A stretch of DNA of 64,000 nt from a bacterium (lineage in GTDB: Bacteria; Vulcanimicrobiota; Xenobia; Xenobiales; JADMJV01), in contig JAFEBA010000021.1 of NCBI GenBank assembly GCA_018266105.1, forward strand, positions 416-64,415. Direction: 5' to 3'. The notes under the pieces were generated by a model. That model did not search any database. It had not been told where the DNA came from and saw only the letters and a list, made by a program, of their open reading frames with translations. The position numbers were made by a program, and so were the translations under genes. This document shows positions 59,355 through 64,000 of the stretch, piece after piece. Within the stretch, counting starts at the first letter, position 1, and every line of letters starts with the position of its first letter.

Positions 59355-59657
59355 CTAACCGCTCAGTTCTGCCAGCTTGTCTATTTCGATCATGTTGCGA
59401 TTGCGGTAGACCGAGAGCACCAGCGCCACTCCCACCGTCACTTCGGCGGCGGCGACCGTAATCACAAAGACGCAGAAGGCCAGCCCGGCCGTATCCATCA
59501 TGTAATGAGAAAATGCCATCAGGTTGATGTTCACGGAATTGAACATCAACTCCACCGCCATCAGAACACCTATGGCGTTCTTTCGGGTCAGTACGCCGTA
59601 CAAACCCAGGCAAAACAATAGCGCGGACAAGACCAGATAGTGCGACAGGCCAATCAT
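59355..59657 (-). CDS. nuoK: NADH-quinone oxidoreductase subunit K
   Basis: 100 residues, three helices, with the membrane Glu residues in VLMAVELMFNSVN and AAAEVTVGVAL that are conserved in the proton channel. Its start overlaps the nuoJ stop by four bases. It is the last nuo gene here; a plus-strand gene lies beyond, so nuoL/M/N are not next in this direction. Confidence 0.95.
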   Translation of the reverse strand: MIGLSHYLVLSALLFCLGLYGVLTRKNAIGVLMAVELMFNSVNINLMAFSHYMMDTAGLAFCVFVITVAAAEVTVGVALVLSVYRNRNMIEIDKLAELSG

Positions 59658-60151
59658 TCTCGGCTGCCCTCCTCTTTGCGGGCGATCACCACCGCCCCCA
59701 TCAACGAAGCCAGCAGCAACAAGGCCACCATTTCAAAAGCGACCAGGTCCTGCTGCATATAGCGCCGAGCCAGGCTGGCCACCCCGAAGTTGACCGGCTG
59801 ACCGCTGGAAGCGTGCCATTGGGCATTCAAAATCGTGCCCACCAACAGCAATGCCATCAGCACCGGAATGAGGATCCCGGCCAGATGCTGGTTTCGCTCA
59901 TGGCGGGCCTTCATCAGATCGTGGGTCAGCATGAATCCGAAAAGCAGCAGCACGGCAATGGCGCCGGCGTAGATCAGGACCTGCATCGCTCCAAGAAAGG
60001 GCGCATCCAGGTTCATGTAGATACCGGCTACGCCCACAAAGCACAGAATCAGAGACAGGCCGGCGTGAAACAGGTTCTCGTTACGCACCACCGACCAGGC
60101 CGAGCTCAGCACCAAACCAGAGAGAAGATAAAAGAAAACGGATTCAGTCAT
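59654..60151 (-). CDS. nuoJ: NADH-quinone oxidoreductase subunit J
   Basis: 165 residues with five helices, including the third helix region GAMQVLIYAGAIAVLLLFGFML that hinges during turnover. ATG 60151 overlaps the nuoH stop (ATGA), leaving no room for nuoI, which normally stands between H and J. Confidence 0.95.
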   Translation of the reverse strand: MTESVFFYLLSGLVLSSAWSVVRNENLFHAGLSLILCFVGVAGIYMNLDAPFLGAMQVLIYAGAIAVLLLFGFMLTHDLMKARHERNQHLAGILIPVLMALLLVGTILNAQWHASSGQPVNFGVASLARRYMQQDLVAFEMVALLLLASLMGAVVIARKEEGSRE

Positions 60152-61323
60152 GCTTTCTCCAGGAAGGTGTCCGGCCTTGGAATTCTGACCACCTGCAGAA
60201 GTAGCATGACCATCGCCAGGGCTCCCAGACTGGCCAGGCTGATGCCCCAGCCATTCAGCTTGTAGACGTCTTTCAACACGGCAATGCCGGCACAAATCAG
60301 TAGATTGAGCAACGAGAGCGGAAACAGGTATTTCCAGCCCAGATTCATCAAGTGGTCAGGACGAACACGCGGGAAGGTCCAGCGAATCCACATCATGATG
60401 AAGACCAGGAAAGAAGTCTTGAGGAAAAACGTGAGGATGCCCAGGAGGATATAGACCGGCGTGGGGTTGTCCGGAACCGGCATGAACGGAACCAGCCAGC
60501 CGCCCAGGAAGACCGTGGCGGCCACCGAGCAGACCAGGAACATGTTGGCGAACTCCGCCAGGAAGAACATCGCGAACATCATGCCCGAATACTCTGAGAC
60601 GTAACCGGCTACCAGTTCCGATTCGGCCTCCGGAATATCGAAGGGCGGGCGATTGACCTCAGCGATGGAGGCCACATAGTAAATCAAAAATCCGAGCAGA
60701 CTGGGGAGCAGGAACCAGCAGCCATACTCACGCTGAGCCAGCACCATCTTCTGCATGGAGAGGCCGCCGGCCAGCAAGATCGGACCGAGCAGCGCGAAGA
60801 TCAAGGGTATCTCATAACTCAGCATTTGAGCCGCTGAGCGCAGGCCGCCCAGCAAGCTGTACTTGCTGTTGGAGGACCAGCCGGCCATCACAATGGAGAG
60901 CACCGTGAGCGAAGAAATCGCCACCACGTGCACCACTCCGATATTCAGGTCACTGACCGAGAAGGCCGGGCCAAAAGGAATCACGATGTAGGCGGTCACG
61001 CAAACCGTCACGATCAGCACGGGCGCGGCAATAAAAGGAATGGCATCGGTTTTGCTAGGAATGATCAATTCTTTGACCAGCAACTTGATGGCATCGGCCG
61101 CAGTTTGAAGCAGGCCGCCCGTCCACATGGAGAACTCGGCGAACTTGCGGGGGCCGGTCATCATGGGACCGACACGGTTTTGGATACGAGCTGCGACCTT
61201 GCGTTCCGCCCAGATCAGGATCAGCGAAGAACCGGCAATGAAGCCCAAAATGAGCGCGAGCATCAAGAGCATGATGAGCACCAGGGCCACGTCCTGCCCC
61301 GTATAGGCAGTGACGAGATCCAT
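60148..61323 (-). CDS. nuoH: NADH-quinone oxidoreductase subunit H
   Basis: 391 residues, eight helices. Conserved blocks ERKVAARIQNRVGPM, LRSAAQMLSYEIPL, ASIAEVNRPPFDIPEAESELVAGY and KTSFLVFIMMWIRWTFPRVRPDHLM define the quinone-pathway subunit. ATG 61323 with GGAG nine bases upstream is preferred; an upstream in-frame ATG at 61362 would add 13 residues. Confidence 0.95.
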   Translation of the reverse strand: MDLVTAYTGQDVALVLIMLLMLALILGFIAGSSLILIWAERKVAARIQNRVGPMMTGPRKFAEFSMWTGGLLQTAADAIKLLVKELIIPSKTDAIPFIAAPVLIVTVCVTAYIVIPFGPAFSVSDLNIGVVHVVAISSLTVLSIVMAGWSSNSKYSLLGGLRSAAQMLSYEIPLIFALLGPILLAGGLSMQKMVLAQREYGCWFLLPSLLGFLIYYVASIAEVNRPPFDIPEAESELVAGYVSEYSGMMFAMFFLAEFANMFLVCSVAATVFLGGWLVPFMPVPDNPTPVYILLGILTFFLKTSFLVFIMMWIRWTFPRVRPDHLMNLGWKYLFPLSLLNLLICAGIAVLKDVYKLNGWGISLASLGALAMVMLLLQVVRIPRPDTFLEKA

Positions 61324-61400
61324 AATATGGTCTCCGGCTGAACGTTGAACCCACTCAGGCATGGACCGTGGTTAACCCAGCCTCTCTTCGGATCCTGCTG

Positions 61401-62552
61401 TCATCGGTCGGTCTCGGGCAAAACGATATCGAACGAGGCGCAAATCGCCATAATATCCGGGATAAGCACGCCCTCCAGCAGCTTCTTGAAGAGCTGGATG
61501 TGCACAAAGCTGGGGGTGCGGAACTTGCAGCGCCAGGGCTTATCTCCGCCGCTGCTAGCCAGGAAGCAACCAATATCGCCTCGAGGCGACTCGATATGTA
61601 CATAGGTCTCCCCCTCGGGCACCTTAAAGCGATAGTTCAAAGGCAGACCATAGGGGCCGGAGGGGATCTTCTCGTAGCACTGACGCAAAATCTTGGCGCT
61701 TTCACGCAACTCCCGCATGCGCACTCGGTAACGGGCGAAGACATCTGATTCCTTCTCGGTGGGAATCTCAAATTCAAGGTCCTTGTAGACAGCGAAAGGA
61801 TCGTCCCGGCGCACGTCCTCGGCCACGCCGGCCGCCCGCACATTGGGTCCGCTGACCCCATAGCTGCGGCACATCTCCAGGGGCACAGTGCCTACCCCCA
61901 CAGTGCGATTATAAAAAATCGGATTCTCGTCCAGCAAAGCTTCATACTCGGGAATGATGGGCTCCCAGTAATCTAGAAACTCAATCATCCGATCCAGGAA
62001 CTTCTGATTGATATCCTGACCGACACCACCAATGCGGATGTAATTATAGAGCAGACGGGCTCCGCAAGCGGACTCAAAGAGATCCAGCACCTTCTCGCGG
62101 TCCCGGAACGAATACAGGAACGGCGTGGTGGCCCCAATCTCAAGACAGAACGTGCCGTACCAAAGCAGATGGGAAGCAATGCGGTTCAACTCGGTCATGA
62201 TTACGCGTATGTATTCGGCGCGTGGGGGCGGAGTCAGATCCGCCAGCTTTTCCACCGCCAGCACATAGACATAGTTGGAAGTCATGGAAGTGCAGTAGTC
62301 GAGACGGTCGGTCACCGGAATCACCTGAGTGAAGGTGCGATTTTCCGCCATTTTCTCGATCGAGCGGTGCAGGTAGCCGACCACCGGGTCGCAATCCACC
62401 ACCCGCTCGCCGTCCATTTTCAGGACCATCCTCAACACGCCGTGAGTCGACGGGTGCTGGGGACCCATGTTGAGTTCGAATTCTTCGGTACGCAGAGCGC
62501 CGCCGTCGTCTGATGGGCTAGTCAGGGCGCACCACCAGGTTCGGATGAGCAT
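61401..62552 (-). CDS. nuoD: NADH-quinone oxidoreductase subunit D
   Basis: 383 residues, the 49-kDa-type subunit: GPQHPSTHGVLRM with the quinone-pocket His, YLHRSIEKMAENRTFTQ, TDRLDYC, ESPRGDIG and the closing PDIMAICASFDIVLPETDR. ATG 62552 with AAGGA four bases upstream overlaps nuoC by 35 bases. A 77-bp gap precedes nuoH. Confidence 0.95.
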   Translation of the reverse strand: MLIRTWWCALTSPSDDGGALRTEEFELNMGPQHPSTHGVLRMVLKMDGERVVDCDPVVGYLHRSIEKMAENRTFTQVIPVTDRLDYCTSMTSNYVYVLAVEKLADLTPPPRAEYIRVIMTELNRIASHLLWYGTFCLEIGATTPFLYSFRDREKVLDLFESACGARLLYNYIRIGGVGQDINQKFLDRMIEFLDYWEPIIPEYEALLDENPIFYNRTVGVGTVPLEMCRSYGVSGPNVRAAGVAEDVRRDDPFAVYKDLEFEIPTEKESDVFARYRVRMRELRESAKILRQCYEKIPSGPYGLPLNYRFKVPEGETYVHIESPRGDIGCFLASSGGDKPWRCKFRTPSFVHIQLFKKLLEGVLIPDIMAICASFDIVLPETDR

Positions 62553-62982
62553 AGTCCTTGCGCAAAGGATGACCCTCCCAATCATCGGGCATCATCAATC
62601 GGCGCAAATCCTTATGGCCGGGAAAGAAGACCCCGAATAAATCGTACATCTCTCGTTCATTCCAGTTGGCATTGACCCAAAGATGTGAAACGGTGGGAAC
62701 ACATGGATTTTGCCGATCCAGGACGACCTTGAGCTGAATCCTGTGTTTATAGACGGTGGAATACATGGAGTAGACCAAATCCAGGCGGTCCGGCGGGTGA
62801 TCCACGCAGGTGGAAAAGTCGAAATAGTCCATCTGGGTCGCGTCATCGTCGCGCAGGAGTTCAAAACACTGCGGCACCAACTGCAATGGGATCAGCACAC
62901 AATTTTCATTGAGGGGATCGATCTCGAATTGATGGTCGGGATAATTCGCCCCGAGATGTTTCGCAAATTCCTGGGGAGTCAA
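62518..62982 (-). CDS. nuoC: NADH-quinone oxidoreductase subunit C
   Basis: 154 residues, 30-kDa subunit: [50 protein letters not shown] is the family signature. Separate from nuoD. TTG start at 62982 overlapping the nuoB stop (TTGA). Confidence 0.95.
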   Translation of the reverse strand: MTPQEFAKHLGANYPDHQFEIDPLNENCVLIPLQLVPQCFELLRDDDATQMDYFDFSTCVDHPPDRLDLVYSMYSTVYKHRIQLKVVLDRQNPCVPTVSHLWVNANWNEREMYDLFGVFFPGHKDLRRLMMPDDWEGHPLRKDYAHPNLVVRPD

Positions 62983-63605
62983 CTTAGAACTCGCAGTTGA
63001 TCGGGCATAATGATCTGGTTGGGGCGAATCAATCCAGTGTCGGGACGCACCAGCAGAGGCAGATTGGTGGCGGGGTCAATGTGACGCAGTCCGGGCCGAT
63101 CACGCTTGCGGCCTACTTTCTCACCCCGAATCAGGTCCTGAAGCGCAATGCAGCCATTCATCAGGGCTTCGGGGCGGGGAGGGCAGCCGGCAACGTGAAT
63201 ATCCACGGGGATAATCTTGTCCACGCCCTTCAGAACCGAGTAAGAATCGTGGTAGAAGGGGCCGCCGTGCATCGTGCAACCGCCCATCGCAATCACATAC
63301 TTGGGGTCGGGCATCTGCTCATACAGCAACTTGACCCGCGGTGCCATCTTCAAGGTAAGCGTTCCGGCCACGATCATCAGATCGGTTTGACGGGGGGTGG
63401 CCCGGAAAATCATTCCCAGGCGGTCGAAGTCGTAGCGCGAGGCCCCCGTCGCCATCAATTCGATGGCACAGCAGGCCAGACCAAACAGCATATACCACAT
63501 CGAGCTGGCTTTGGCGTTGTTGAGCACCCAATCCAGGCCGGTCATCAATATCCCGCCGTTGGGGATGCGCTCCACGTAAGCTGGGATCTTCTTGATTAAG
63601 TCCAT
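62979..63605 (-). CDS. nuoB: NADH-quinone oxidoreductase subunit B
   Basis: 208 residues, binds cluster N2: the Cys pair in [11 protein letters not shown], then [18 protein letters not shown] and [27 protein letters not shown] is also typical. ATG 63605 overlaps the nuoA end by ten bases. Confidence 0.96.
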   Translation of the reverse strand: MDLIKKIPAYVERIPNGGILMTGLDWVLNNAKASSMWYMLFGLACCAIELMATGASRYDFDRLGMIFRATPRQTDLMIVAGTLTLKMAPRVKLLYEQMPDPKYVIAMGGCTMHGGPFYHDSYSVLKGVDKIIPVDIHVAGCPPRPEALMNGCIALQDLIRGEKVGRKRDRPGLRHIDPATNLPLLVRPDTGLIRPNQIIMPDQLRVLS

Positions 63606-63976
63606 TCCAGGGCCCCTTTCCTCCAGGCGTAGACCAGAGCTAACAGCAAAATCGCCAGGAATCCAGCCATTTCAACCACCATCAGCGTGCCGAGTTCCGC
63701 AAGCAGCTTACGAAATTCGGCTGCCCACGGGATCATGTAGGCGGCCTCCACGTCAAAAATCACGAACAACATTGCGTATAGATAATAGCGAACGTTGTAT
63801 TGAACCCAGGCTTCGCCGCTGGGCGGCTCACCGCATTCGTAGGCCATCCCTTTGGTGCGGCTGGGTCGATGACTCTGCACCAGACGCGTAACAAAGCTGG
63901 CCAGGCTGAAGTTGAAACAGACAAAGCCCGCCCCGCCCAGCAAAAACAGCGCTACGTATGCGTAATTTCCATCCAT
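63596..63976 (-). CDS. nuoA: NADH-quinone oxidoreductase subunit A
   Basis: 126 residues, three helices with the conserved loop [21 protein letters not shown], followed by [15 protein letters not shown]. First gene of the A-B-C-D-H-J-K series visible; its promoter would lie beyond the right edge or in the last 24 bases. Confidence 0.95.
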   Translation of the reverse strand: MDGNYAYVALFLLGGAGFVCFNFSLASFVTRLVQSHRPSRTKGMAYECGEPPSGEAWVQYNVRYYLYAMLFVIFDVEAAYMIPWAAEFRKLLAELGTLMVVEMAGFLAILLLALVYAWRKGALEWT

Positions 63977-64000
63977 CGAGTCGGTCTAGTGCTCCCGTTC

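Overview
The window comes from a moderately GC-rich, diderm, respiring bacterium with compact operons and frequent GTG/TTG starts. It encodes lipopolysaccharide transport genes (lptF/G, lptB, lptC-like), two SLH-domain outer-membrane porins, SecA with a C-terminal zinc tail, a three-subunit cytochrome b558-type succinate dehydrogenase/fumarate reductase and a complex I operon. The SLH porins, and a yqgF-like gene next to a DUF3084 gene, are arrangements I associate with Cyanobacteria and neighbouring Terrabacteria diderms (Armatimonadota, Eremiobacterota/Vulcanimicrobiota). I would place the organism in that neighbourhood, but no rRNA is present to confirm it.

Layout. 1-1.7 kb: 5' part of a proline-rich repeat protein (runs off the left edge) behind a DUF151 nuclease-like gene. 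1.8-5.1 kb (+): a catalytically degenerate SDR, a secreted protein, dapD and dapE (lysine/diaminopimelate synthesis), closed by a strong terminator. 5.1-9.5 kb (-): a small secreted protein and an ECF sigma / long anti-sigma-like / degenerate ABC-ATPase operon. 9.7-16.2 kb: an unknown protein and two SLH porin paralogs. 16.6-21 kb: secA and prfB (with a programmed +1 frameshift) and an RDD membrane protein. 21-26.4 kb: beta-propeller protein, yqgF-like, DUF3084, lptF/G, lptB, lptC. 26.5-31 kb: a tail-anchored HTH protein, a zinc-ribbon membrane protein, an MBL hydrolase, an unusual NuoI/GltD fusion flavoprotein and a MerR regulator. 31.1-35.1 kb: a promoter plus structured element plus terminator ahead of a GH26 lipoprotein, and a large membrane protein. 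35.1-45 kb (-): accessory-looking block with two repeat proteins sharing an N-terminal module and an upstream element, two tandem secreted paralogs, an M14-like protein without metal ligands, a zinc-ribbon protein and a PAS/GAF/RsbW-type kinase. 45-49.5 kb: sdhCAB and a CPBP protease. 49.6-59.3 kb: DUF1800, alpha/beta hydrolase, acyltransferase, aminotransferase V, membrane proteins, hybrid kinase, M29 aminopeptidase, YgjP-like metallopeptidase. 59.3-64 kb (-): nuoABCDHJK.

Most interesting points. (1) The nuo operon lacks nuoI (as well as E, F, G), while 28 kb away a 689-residue protein consists of NuoI interrupted by a complete GltD-type FAD/NAD(P)H module; it could be the missing input subunit of complex I. 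(2) Two neighbouring repeat proteins without signal peptides share a ~70-residue N-terminal module and a 12-nt element at the same distance upstream, suggesting an undescribed co-regulated export or assembly family. (3) Several enzyme-fold proteins (SDR, ABC ATPase, M14) have lost their catalytic residues while remaining intact reading frames.
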